In this document: in pieces, positions 45,106 through 53,162 of the stretch | Layout of the letters: every line of letters starts with the position of its first letter | How positions within the stretch are numbered: the first letter of the stretch is position 1 | Origin: Chitinophaga niabensis | Lineage (GTDB): Bacteria > Bacteroidota > Bacteroidia > Chitinophagales > Chitinophagaceae | Direction: 5' to 3' | DNA length: 64,000 bases | Assembly: GCF_039545795.1 (NCBI RefSeq) | Contig: NZ_CP154260.1 | Location: 6,019,001-6,083,000, forward strand | Notes under the pieces: model-generated | Database searches by the model: none | Seen by the model: only the letters and a program-made list of their open reading frames with translations | Told to the model about the DNA's origin: nothing | Position numbers and translations under genes: made by a program

Positions 45106-45590
45106 CTCTCTAATTCCTGTAACAAATTGCTGAGGTTCAGGCGATGTGTGTACATCGTCAGTTGCCCGTTTTCGTCTAAGGGCCACTGATCACGGGGTTT
45201 GTCCCAATACAACTCAACACCATTCTGATCAGGATCATTGAGGTACAATGCTTCAGACACACCATGATCTGAAAAGCCTGTGAAAGGTACTTTTGCATCG
45301 GTTAATCTTTTATAGATCGTAGCAAGGTCTTTACGGGTGGGATATAAAATGGCCGTATGATACAGGCCGGGCGCATTCTCCGGAGCAGGCGGCATGCCTT
45401 TGCTGTGCCAGGTGTTCAACCCGATATGATGATGGTAACCACCTGCAGAGATGAAAGCTGCCTGGTCCCCATATTTCACCATCAATTCAAAACCCAGTAA
45501 CCCGCAATAAAAATCAAGGGAACGTTGCAGGTCTGCAACCTTTAAATGCACATGGCCAATGCGCGTTTGTGCCGGAACGGTGTAACTCAT
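45102..45590 (-). CDS. VOC-family (glyoxalase/extradiol dioxygenase fold) protein
   Basis: A 162-residue metalloenzyme-fold protein similar to CatE-like dioxygenases. Seen: two beta-alpha-beta-beta-beta modules, RIGHVHLKVADLQRSLDFYC with the first metal His, the GYHHHIGLNTW block with the second, and NGVELYW with the metal Glu. Reaction unknown. It is the last gene of the aspA-asparaginase-Dcu-porin unit (17-base gap) but may be unrelated to it. Confidence 0.85.
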   Translation of the reverse strand: MSYTVPAQTRIGHVHLKVADLQRSLDFYCGLLGFELMVKYGDQAAFISAGGYHHHIGLNTWHSKGMPPAPENAPGLYHTAILYPTRKDLATIYKRLTDAKVPFTGFSDHGVSEALYLNDPDQNGVELYWDKPRDQWPLDENGQLTMYTHRLNLSNLLQELES

Positions 45591-45607
45591 GTAACAAAGA
45601 TAAGGGG

Positions 45608-46765
45608 TTACAGGATCACCAGCGGGCTGATCACCCCAACTGAAATGCGGTAATTATCTGTATTGCGCTGCCCTAATTCCTGCCGGGCATTTTCCGTGTA
45701 TTTATATACCCTGCCTATAAATGCGCCAAATACCTTCAGGTTAAAATTCTTAACAGGATATACTTCCAGCCCCGGAATATATCCCCATGCCTGCCGCAGT
45801 TTAGTGTGGCTGCTTTCGGATGGTTTCTTCCAGAAAGCATCGTCCAGCATACCCACAAAAAATACATTCACTTTATCAGACACCCGCACATCCACTTTTG
45901 CCCAATGGCTGATGTAGCGCACATTCTGTGCGGTTTTAATATCAATATTCTCGGTGAAGCCTGATACAATTCCCTTCCTGTCCAACTGCTCCTGGCTGAA
46001 TTTGAAGTCGTACTCCAGTTTAACTTTATCCAGGTTGAGCTGATTACCAAACGCGAAGTAGTTCATGTATTCATATTCTGCTTCCCGGAATAAGGAATAG
46101 GACCAGATGGTATTAAACTTTCCGTTAAAAAAACTGCCACGCCAGTTTGCTACAGCAGCAAAAGGGAAACGGGCTTCCTTAATACCGGGGATAGTATCGT
46201 ACAGCTCATAAAAACTGGCGGTACGTGTATTCAGTAATTGCAGGGTGAATTCATGCTTCTTATCCGGCAGCACATACCCAACACCTGCACCGGTCAGAAA
46301 ATTGTCTGCGTATTCAATGATATCGGAGTACTCATAAATGTCTATCGGGTTTGCATCAAACTCATACCCACCCCAGTCTGCTGACATTTTACCTGCATAG
46401 ATCTTCCAGTTTGGTGTGGGATCAAAACGGATAAAGGCCATGTCCGTAGAACGGCTGATGTTGTCAATCGACTGGGGTACTACATTGCGTGTATACCTGT
46501 CCCGGAAACGGAAATAAACTTTCTCATGCACTTTCCCCTTGATCTCCAGCCTGAACTGCTCCAGTGTAAATCGGGAACGCTGATAAGTTCCCTCACTGAA
46601 TTCGTTCCTGAAAGCCGTTTGCATATTCGCAATCACGTCTACATTAGACAACAGTGATTGTTTGCTGACCGGGATAATGGGTTGCCCGTTGGCCGCCGTA
46701 TCCTGCTGCCGCTGTGCCATCACAGCCATGGGTACAAATAACAGAACAATGATCAGGGAACGCAT
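45608..46765 (-). CDS. outer-membrane porin (OprP/phosphate-selective type)
   Basis: A 385-residue protein with signal peptide (AVMA|QRQ, about 17) and porin strands: RFTLEQFRLEIKGKVHEKVY, FRFRDRYTRNVV, WKIYAGKMSADWGGYEF, and the final ISVGVISPLVIL. In the asparagine operon it may let amino acids or dicarboxylates cross the outer membrane (inference). 24 bases after the Dcu gene. Confidence 0.83.
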   Translation of the reverse strand: MRSLIIVLLFVPMAVMAQRQQDTAANGQPIIPVSKQSLLSNVDVIANMQTAFRNEFSEGTYQRSRFTLEQFRLEIKGKVHEKVYFRFRDRYTRNVVPQSIDNISRSTDMAFIRFDPTPNWKIYAGKMSADWGGYEFDANPIDIYEYSDIIEYADNFLTGAGVGYVLPDKKHEFTLQLLNTRTASFYELYDTIPGIKEARFPFAAVANWRGSFFNGKFNTIWSYSLFREAEYEYMNYFAFGNQLNLDKVKLEYDFKFSQEQLDRKGIVSGFTENIDIKTAQNVRYISHWAKVDVRVSDKVNVFFVGMLDDAFWKKPSESSHTKLRQAWGYIPGLEVYPVKNFNLKVFGAFIGRVYKYTENARQELGQRNTDNYRISVGVISPLVIL

Positions 46766-46789
46766 AAGAAAGGTTTTTTTAAGGCCCTG

Positions 46790-48130
46790 CTACCAGAATA
46801 TGCTGGCTAGCAGAAATCCCGCGGCAACCGTAACAGAAACACTCACTAAACCGGGGATCATAAAACTATGGTTGATCAGATACTTGCCGATATGTGTACT
46901 GCCGGTACGGTCAAAGTTGATCGCAGCCAGCAGGGTGGGATAACCCGGTAATACAAAATCTCCGTTGGTAGCAGGGAACATAGCCACCAGGCTGCTGGGA
47001 GCAATGCCCAGTAATACCCCCAATGGCATCAAAGCTTTGGTGGTAGCTGCCTGGCTAAATAACAACATGCTCAGTACAAACAGTGCAATAGAGAATGTCC
47101 AGGGGGCTGCTCTTACCATATCTCCCAATCCTCCTTCTATCACGGCTTCGTTAGCTTCCATAAACGTGGCACTCATCCATACCACCCCAAAAATAGATAC
47201 CACAGCCTGTGCTCCTGCCGTAAATAAACTTGCTTTAGCGATAGCAGTAGTGGTGGTCTTTGTAAACAATAACATCAGGGCTGCCGCAGCCAGCATCACC
47301 AGTTCAATCACAGCGGCCATTTTAATGGTGCCGTTTGCATTTACAGAAAGGTTTGCCTTGCCGGGTTCAAAATGTGGCAGCAGGTTCGGGAATGCTCCTA
47401 CCAGCACAATCAATAACACCGCAATCCCAAAAATGATCACAGAGGTTTTGGCGCCCTTAGGCAATGGTTTATTATTATCTGCACTTTCCGCATCCAGTTC
47501 TTTAGCAAATTCGGGGTCTTTCATTTTCTCAATGAACACAGGATCATTTTCCAGTTCCTTTCCTTTTTTCCACACAACCGCTACTCCTGCCAGGATACCA
47601 ATAAGGCAGGCAGGGATACATATTTTCAGGATGTGTATCATTTCTATCTGGCCGGCCAGGATAGTGATCATCGCTGCTGTGGCTGCAGAAATAGGGCTTG
47701 CCGTAATACCCAGGTGTGCAGCAATTACGGAGATACTGAGCGGGCGTTCAGGACGGATCCTCTTTTTGGTAGCCACCTCCGAAATGATCGGCAGGAGGGA
47801 ATAAGTGATATGAGAAGTACCTGCGAAAAGTGTAAAGCAGAAAGTTACCAGCGGCCCCATCAAAGTGATCATGGAAGGTTTGCTGCGCAGGATCTTTTCT
47901 GCGATGCGTACCATATAGTCCATTCCGCCGGCAGCCTGCATGGTTGCTGCAGTAGTCACTACCGCCAGGATGATCAGCATTACATCAATGGGCGGCTCTG
48001 CCGGCCGCATACGGAATAAAAAGAGGTAGAGGGCAAGTGCTATCATTCCCATTACACCAAGGCCTATGCCTTTCATTCTTGCGCCGATAAGTATGGCAGC
48101 TAACAGGATTGCAAATTGAAGCCAGATCAT
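46790..48130 (-). CDS. anaerobic C4-dicarboxylate transporter (Dcu family)
   Basis: A 446-residue inner-membrane carrier with 10-12 hydrophobic segments and Dcu-type blocks: FRMRPAEPPIDVMLIILAVV, AEKILRSKPSMITLMGPLVT, GTSHITYSLLPIISEVATKK, and PATNGDFVLPGYPTLLAAIN. DcuA/DcuB exchange fumarate or aspartate for succinate. Upstream genes make aspartate and fumarate, so it most likely imports aspartate/asparagine-derived C4 acids or exports fumarate/succinate (inference). The DcuA versus DcuB subtype cannot be told safely. Confidence 0.92.
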   Translation of the reverse strand: MIWLQFAILLAAILIGARMKGIGLGVMGMIALALYLFLFRMRPAEPPIDVMLIILAVVTTAATMQAAGGMDYMVRIAEKILRSKPSMITLMGPLVTFCFTLFAGTSHITYSLLPIISEVATKKRIRPERPLSISVIAAHLGITASPISAATAAMITILAGQIEMIHILKICIPACLIGILAGVAVVWKKGKELENDPVFIEKMKDPEFAKELDAESADNNKPLPKGAKTSVIIFGIAVLLIVLVGAFPNLLPHFEPGKANLSVNANGTIKMAAVIELVMLAAAALMLLFTKTTTTAIAKASLFTAGAQAVVSIFGVVWMSATFMEANEAVIEGGLGDMVRAAPWTFSIALFVLSMLLFSQAATTKALMPLGVLLGIAPSSLVAMFPATNGDFVLPGYPTLLAAINFDRTGSTHIGKYLINHSFMIPGLVSVSVTVAAGFLLASIFW

Positions 48131-48165
48131 GTGTTTTATTTATACGATAATTGAAAGCAACGCCA

Positions 48166-49224
48166 TTAATACTTAAAGAACATCTCCTGGATCTTCTTTG
48201 GATCTTTGGTTTTTAACAATGCCAGTTGCAAAAGGATGCGTGCTTTCTGTGGATTAAGATCGTCAGCTACAATTGTTCCCAGCGCAGCGTCATCTGTTTC
48301 GGAGTTAAGGGTAACCCTTCCACTGCCTGTACGCGAAGAGCGTACTATGATCACACCTTTTCGGGTAATGTCTTTCACACGGGCTTCCACAGTCGGGTAT
48401 AGGTTACCATTGCCCACTCCGGCAATTACAACTCCCTGTGCTTTATCATTCACCACCGCTTCCAGCAGCACAGGATTCATATTGGCATAGCCGTACAAGA
48501 TATCTACTTTCGGCAAAGAATTCACCTGGCTGATATCAAATTCTGTCTGAACCGTGTGTTTACGCAGGATGCTGTGGTAATATTCCACCTTCCCATCGAA
48601 CACTGTACCCAGGGGGCCGGTGTTCGGACTTTGGAAAGTAGCCACATTGGTGGTGTTGGTTTTAGTCACTTCCCGGGCGGAAAATATATGGTCGTTCATA
48701 CATACCAGTACGCCCCTGTTCGATGATTTTTTATTGGATGCGGTAACGATGGCATTGTATAAATTCATGGGGCCATCTGCAGAAATAGCCGTGGCAGAAC
48801 GCATAGCGCCAGCCAGCACTACGGGTTTTTCTGTTTTTACGGTCAGCTGTAAAAAGTAGCCCGTCTCCCCTTCTGTATCAGTACCATGTGTGATCACAAT
48901 GCCATCCACTTCCGGCTTTGCGGCCAGCTCATTGATCCTTTTGGCCAGCTTCAGCCAAACACTGTCGTGCATAGACTGGCTTCCTACGGAGGCTACCTGC
49001 TCTCCGGTAAGGTTCGCAATTTTGCGCGCTTCCGGTAAGGCATTCAGTAATGCATCGATGGGTAACTTACCGGCTGTGTAAGCAGTGCCCACACTGGATG
49101 TACCGGCACCTGCAATAGTACCGCCGGTTGCCAGGATCACCACATTGGGCAGTTTGTTTTGCTGCTGTGCGGATACCTGTAAAGAAGAAAACAAAACAAA
49201 GACGAAGTAGGTGTATGGTTTCAT
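48166..49224 (-). CDS. ansB: type II (periplasmic) L-asparaginase
   Basis: A 352-residue amidohydrolase exported to the periplasm (signal MKPYTYFVFVLFSSLQVSAQ). Seen: ATGGTIAGAGTSS with the nucleophilic Thr (about 32-44) and HGTDTEGETGYFL with the second catalytic Thr/Asp (about 108-120), plus GVVIAGVGNGN. It converts asparagine to aspartate and ammonia. Starts two bases after the aspA stop. Confidence 0.95.
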   Translation of the reverse strand: MKPYTYFVFVLFSSLQVSAQQQNKLPNVVILATGGTIAGAGTSSVGTAYTAGKLPIDALLNALPEARKIANLTGEQVASVGSQSMHDSVWLKLAKRINELAAKPEVDGIVITHGTDTEGETGYFLQLTVKTEKPVVLAGAMRSATAISADGPMNLYNAIVTASNKKSSNRGVLVCMNDHIFSAREVTKTNTTNVATFQSPNTGPLGTVFDGKVEYYHSILRKHTVQTEFDISQVNSLPKVDILYGYANMNPVLLEAVVNDKAQGVVIAGVGNGNLYPTVEARVKDITRKGVIIVRSSRTGSGRVTLNSETDDAALGTIVADDLNPQKARILLQLALLKTKDPKKIQEMFFKY

Positions 49225-49226
49225 AG

Positions 49227-50633
49227 CTAACTATTGATAAACTTAGGGCGGATGAGATTCTCGAATGTGAAGATCTCATCCCATTTTTCCTGCGTTACCA
49301 ATTTCTTTTCTTTCACGGCAATATCATGTACGGACTTGCCTGTTTCCAGGGCCTCCTTGGCAATGGCCGCAGATTTTTCATAACCAATGATGGGATTCAG
49401 CTGGGTTACAATGCCAATACTCTGCATCACCATTTCCTGTGTGCGGGTGGCATTGGCTGTAATACCCACTACACATTTCTCGCGCAGGGTATTGCAGGCA
49501 TTGGTCATATAAGTGATGGAAGTGAAGAGCGAAAAGCCTATCACGGGCTCCATTACATTCAGTTGCAACTGCCCTGCTTCTGCAGCGAGGGTTAAAGTAA
49601 GATCTGCCCCGATCACATAAAATGCTGTTTGATTCACCACTTCAGGGATCACGGGATTCACTTTGCCTGGCATGATGGAGGAGCCGGGTTGCATGGGTGG
49701 CAGATTGATCTCATTCAATCCGCAACGCGGCCCGGAAGACAAGAGGCGAAGATCATTACAGATCTTGGAAACTTTCACGGCAGTACGTTTCAGTACGCCG
49801 GACAATTGAACGTAAGCCCCTGTATCGTAAGTGGCCTCTATCAGATCGGTGGCCAGGGAAAGACTGAGGCCGCTTGCTTTATTGAGATATTTGATCACCA
49901 GTTCTGCATATCCTTTAGGCGCATTCACACCGGTACCAATGGCCGTGGCGCCCATATTCACTTCAGAGATAAGGCGTTTGCTGTCTTCTATGCGGGATAG
50001 TTCTTCCCGCAGATTGGTAGCAAAAGCCATGAACTCATCGCCCATGCTCATGGGCACGGCATCCTGTAATTGCGTACGCCCCATTTTTAATACCTGGCTG
50101 AATTCCTGGCCTTTTGCATGAAAGGAATCTGCCAGCTCACGCAGGCTATCGCTATACGCTGTGAGCTTATTGATCAATGCAATGCGGAATGCGGTAGGGT
50201 AAGCATCATTTGTGGATTGCGAACAGTTCACATGGTTATTGGGATGGCAGAAATCGTAATTACCTTTATCTTTTCCCATCATCTCCAGTGCTACATTCGC
50301 GATCACTTCATTGGCATTCATGTTCACGGAAGTACCTGCCCCCCCTTGTATCAGGTCTGTCGGGAACTGGTCCAGGAATTCTCCGTTGATCAAACGGTCG
50401 CTGGCCTTTACGATGGCGGCTGCAATTCCTTTATCCAATGCACCAAGGTCTGCATTGGCCTGTGCAGCTGCTTTCTTCACATAACCCAGTGCCTGCACAA
50501 ATATGGGCTCGCTTTTCATCTGGATGCCTGTAATATGAAAATTCTCAATTGCACGAAGGGTTTGAATGCCATAATAGACATCCTTAGGGATTTCTTTTTC
50601 ACCCAAAAAATCATGCTCAACACGTTGTGCCAT
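49227..50633 (-). CDS. aspA: aspartate ammonia-lyase
   Basis: A 468-residue enzyme converting aspartate to fumarate and ammonia. Seen: the SSTN-type TAxNE-like segments GAGTSVNMNANEVIANVALE and NCSQSTNDAYPTA, and the mobile catalytic loop GSSIMPGKVNP (about 319-329). First gene of the operon aspA-ansB-dcu-porin-VOC, which takes asparagine to fumarate in two steps. No exact promoter identified in the 103 bases upstream. Confidence 0.96.
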   Translation of the reverse strand: MAQRVEHDFLGEKEIPKDVYYGIQTLRAIENFHITGIQMKSEPIFVQALGYVKKAAAQANADLGALDKGIAAAIVKASDRLINGEFLDQFPTDLIQGGAGTSVNMNANEVIANVALEMMGKDKGNYDFCHPNNHVNCSQSTNDAYPTAFRIALINKLTAYSDSLRELADSFHAKGQEFSQVLKMGRTQLQDAVPMSMGDEFMAFATNLREELSRIEDSKRLISEVNMGATAIGTGVNAPKGYAELVIKYLNKASGLSLSLATDLIEATYDTGAYVQLSGVLKRTAVKVSKICNDLRLLSSGPRCGLNEINLPPMQPGSSIMPGKVNPVIPEVVNQTAFYVIGADLTLTLAAEAGQLQLNVMEPVIGFSLFTSITYMTNACNTLREKCVVGITANATRTQEMVMQSIGIVTQLNPIIGYEKSAAIAKEALETGKSVHDIAVKEKKLVTQEKWDEIFTFENLIRPKFINS

Positions 50634-50736
50634 AAGTTAAGTATTGAAGTTTAGTAATGTTGCTCTGTACTACTATCCTCAATAAACAGCACAAAAGAAG
50701 ATTTTGTTTAAGCGCGGAAGAAGAGATATGATAATG

Positions 50737-51204
50737 CTATTGGGGGGACGACTGTTGCAACTCCTTTCTCACTTTCTCTCTTTCCTGCTGACGGTCCTCT
50801 ACCTGGCGGTATTTGAAGTAGAAATAAATAGCGAGGAATAAACAAAATTTGAAAAGGAGGAAAGCAATTACAAAGATCCATTTCCATATTTTATGGACGG
50901 TCATGTAGTTGCTTTGATTATGCTGGATATTGATGAAGGTATAGTTGGGGTTCTTTTTATCTGAGCCGGGACTAGTATCCGCCCAGCCTAAAGGTTGCAG
51001 GGAACGTTCACGTAACTCCATGGGGGGAGGTACGGCATCTTCCAGCCATAATTTCTGAATGGTTTGTTCCACGGCATTGAACTCTTTGCGCAGTTCCGGA
51101 TACTCTTTTATCAAACGTTCCAGCTCCTTCGCCTCCTCAGGAGTCGCAAGGCCCAGCACGTAGCTTTCAACCATTCCGTTGTCTATGTATTCCTGTACGT
51201 TCAA
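50737..51204 (-). CDS. putative anti-sigma factor (single-span membrane protein)
   Basis: A 155-residue protein with an N-terminal helical domain (VQEYIDNGMVESYVLGLATP, EAKELERLIKEYPEL) like zinc-free anti-sigma domains, one membrane segment at about 110-130 (WIFVIAFLLFKFCLFLAIYF) and a charged C-terminal coil. It starts with TTG at 51204, overlapping the TGA of the sigma-like gene (TTGA), so the two are coupled. Role inferred from position and N-terminal shape; the usual periplasmic domain is missing. Confidence 0.65.
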   Translation of the reverse strand: MNVQEYIDNGMVESYVLGLATPEEAKELERLIKEYPELRKEFNAVEQTIQKLWLEDAVPPPMELRERSLQPLGWADTSPGSDKKNPNYTFINIQHNQSNYMTVHKIWKWIFVIAFLLFKFCLFLAIYFYFKYRQVEDRQQEREKVRKELQQSSPQ

Positions 51205-51704
51205 TTGTTATTGGAAAATTTTCTGAATGCTATCATCGCCTGCTGTAATAAGAGAAACACCTGTTGCTCGGGTAAACCCAGGCGGGCTGCCACAACTGAT
51301 CTGGAGAGTCCCATGCAGTAACACTGGTTGAATACGTCACGGCATTCAACGCTAAGCGTACTGCTAAATTGCATTAAACCACTTTTTGCTAGGATGCTTA
51401 TATCATTACCAGTTAATCCGGCGTAAGGGATTTCTGCTTCGGCAGTTTCCCTCGCCTGTTTCATTATCCACGAAAATAAGGATATTCCGCCGGAATGATA
51501 ATATTCTTCGATATTTTTGAAAACATGAACAAATGTTCTTACCAACGCATTGTTAGCATCCTGCTTGTGCGGGAACAACTGTAATAAAAGCCCATACACA
51601 AGCGCAGCATATTGGTCATATAACCAATGCTTTGCGTGGGGATCTCCGGCTTTTATCTTTTCAATTAAAATGCGCTCATCGGGGTACACTGCTGCTCGTT
51701 GCAA
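51201..51704 (-). CDS. ECF-type RNA polymerase sigma factor-like protein
   Basis: A 167-residue protein with a sigma region-2-like half (IEKIKAGDPHAKHWLYDQYA...) and a region-4-like half (LSVECRDVFNQCYCMGLSRS VVAARLGL). The -10-binding part (LVRTFVHVFKNIEEY) is weakly conserved. The start is TTG 51704 (a GTG at 51689 is possible); an in-frame stop precedes it. Paired with the gene at 50737, it is probably a small stand-alone sigma/anti-sigma system whose targets are unknown. Confidence 0.7.
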   Translation of the reverse strand: MQRAAVYPDERILIEKIKAGDPHAKHWLYDQYAALVYGLLLQLFPHKQDANNALVRTFVHVFKNIEEYYHSGGISLFSWIMKQARETAEAEIPYAGLTGNDISILAKSGLMQFSSTLSVECRDVFNQCYCMGLSRSVVAARLGLPEQQVFLLLQQAMIAFRKFSNNN

Positions 51705-51753
51705 TATATCGGCTGGTTTTGGTGCAGTCTAATTTAAGGAAATTTACCCGGAC

Positions 51754-51780
51754 AAAAAAAGGCCGGCCTCGCAGCCGACC
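51754..51780 (-). terminator. intrinsic terminator of the second SusCD operon
   Basis: Minus-strand GGTCGGC/GCCGGCC stem (one G-U pair) with a short loop is followed by seven T (51760-51754), 27 bases after the GH18-like gene stop. Confidence 0.9.
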
Positions 51781-51806
51781 CATTGCTCAATTAACCAAAA
51801 AAGCTA

Positions 51807-53135
51807 CTATTTCAATGCGTTATATATTTCCTTCAGCAGGGACTTATCATCATTACTGTCAAAATCCACCGCCCAGAGGTAAGCTCCTTTGAAGCCGGCC
51901 AGTTTGATCTGGTCTGCTTTCCTCTTTGCCAACGGCTGGCCATTATAGTAAATACCAAAGTTTTTGTCCACTTTCTCCTTACCTGCCGCAGCAGGATCCA
52001 TTCCCAGGATAGTTCTGTAAGGCACATAATCGTAAGACGCCCATCCCTCATTATTACCGTTTGCATCTATGGCATTATAGCGTAAACCGAAAGCCGGAAT
52101 ACCGATCACCAGTTTATCTGCGGGAAGATGAAAGTCCGTCCAGATCTTAGCAGCAGCCACCATATAATCATAACTGGAAGCCTGTCCGCGTGGCGCCGCC
52201 GGGCCAACATGAATACCATCTTCAAATGCTCTTACATTTACCCAGGTAGCTGCAGCAAGACTCGGATAATCCCAGTGCTGCCATCCTGCACCCACTGTTG
52301 CAGTAACAATAGCATTTGCCGGCAGGGCTGCTTTCAGTTCAGTGATAAAAGGAGCCATGGCAGCCTGGTTGGCAGCATAAGCACCGGAGTTCACATCACT
52401 CATCATCACATCCACACCATCCAGTTTTTTAGTGGTTACATAATTCTTTACGGTGTTTACCAATGCCGCACGCGTAGCCGGATCTTTAATGGCCTGCCCA
52501 AAATCATTGGCTTCGTAAATAGCCCATCCGTCAACAGCAGAAAGTCTCCCCGTAAGGCCCAGCAATACTGCTTTACCTGCAATGTGCCCACGTGCCACCA
52601 CTTCATCCATCCTTTGATTGGTTTCTCCTGCAGCAAAATCTACCGTACCATCTGAAGAAACACGGCCGGCCTGGAAGGTCACATGTGTGAGTTGTTCATA
52701 GTTCAGACTTTTAGCAGTGCCTGCATCAGAGAGATAAGCATTCACTACTTTATTGTAGGGCTTCAGTGTATAGGTAGGTGGAGGTACTAAAATATTGGAA
52801 GAACGGGTGCTCTTCAATCCGCCATATTCTACATCCAGTAATAAGGTATATTCTCCGGGAGCAGGTGGTGTGAAAGAAAAGGTGGTGTCTGTTGATTTCT
52901 GTTCCCCATTCACCTTCCAGGATATTTTCACTTTACCTGCAGGTGAATATAACAGCCCGGTAAAATTAGCCGGCTGCCCTGGTGCCAGGATCTGCACTGG
53001 TGAAACAAAAACGTTCCTGATATCATAAATGCGCGGATAATCCCCGGCGCCAAATTCAGGATCTTTGATCCTTTCTTTGCCGCAAGCCATCAATGCAAGA
53101 AGGGACACCAGCAGTATGTATATTTTCTTATGCAT
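51807..53135 (-). CDS. GH18-like surface lipoprotein with degenerate catalytic motif
   Basis: A 442-residue lipoprotein (lipobox LMAC, Cys18). Residues about 40-118 form an Ig/BACON-like beta domain; about 120-440 form a GH18 barrel (VVNAYLSDAG, GKAVLLGLTG, KLVIGIPAFGLRYN, GAYLWAVDFD with the conserved Trp421). The GH18 motif DxxDxDxE reads DGVDVMMS (239-246): Asp239 and Asp242 remain, but the third Asp is Met244 and the catalytic Glu is Ser246. By known chemistry it should be unable to hydrolyse glycosides, so a glycan-binding role like SusE is inferred. Last gene of the SusC-SusD operon. Confidence 0.85.
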   Translation of the reverse strand: MHKKIYILLVSLLALMACGKERIKDPEFGAGDYPRIYDIRNVFVSPVQILAPGQPANFTGLLYSPAGKVKISWKVNGEQKSTDTTFSFTPPAPGEYTLLLDVEYGGLKSTRSSNILVPPPTYTLKPYNKVVNAYLSDAGTAKSLNYEQLTHVTFQAGRVSSDGTVDFAAGETNQRMDEVVARGHIAGKAVLLGLTGRLSAVDGWAIYEANDFGQAIKDPATRAALVNTVKNYVTTKKLDGVDVMMSDVNSGAYAANQAAMAPFITELKAALPANAIVTATVGAGWQHWDYPSLAAATWVNVRAFEDGIHVGPAAPRGQASSYDYMVAAAKIWTDFHLPADKLVIGIPAFGLRYNAIDANGNNEGWASYDYVPYRTILGMDPAAAGKEKVDKNFGIYYNGQPLAKRKADQIKLAGFKGAYLWAVDFDSNDDKSLLKEIYNALK

Positions 53136-53162
53136 GTTAGTGGTTGTTAAGTGATAGAATGC

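Noticed and set aside
46965..47804. 279-codon open frame opposite the Dcu transporter gene
   Set aside because: Antisense shadow of a membrane protein gene with regular codon bias; product has no coherent family.
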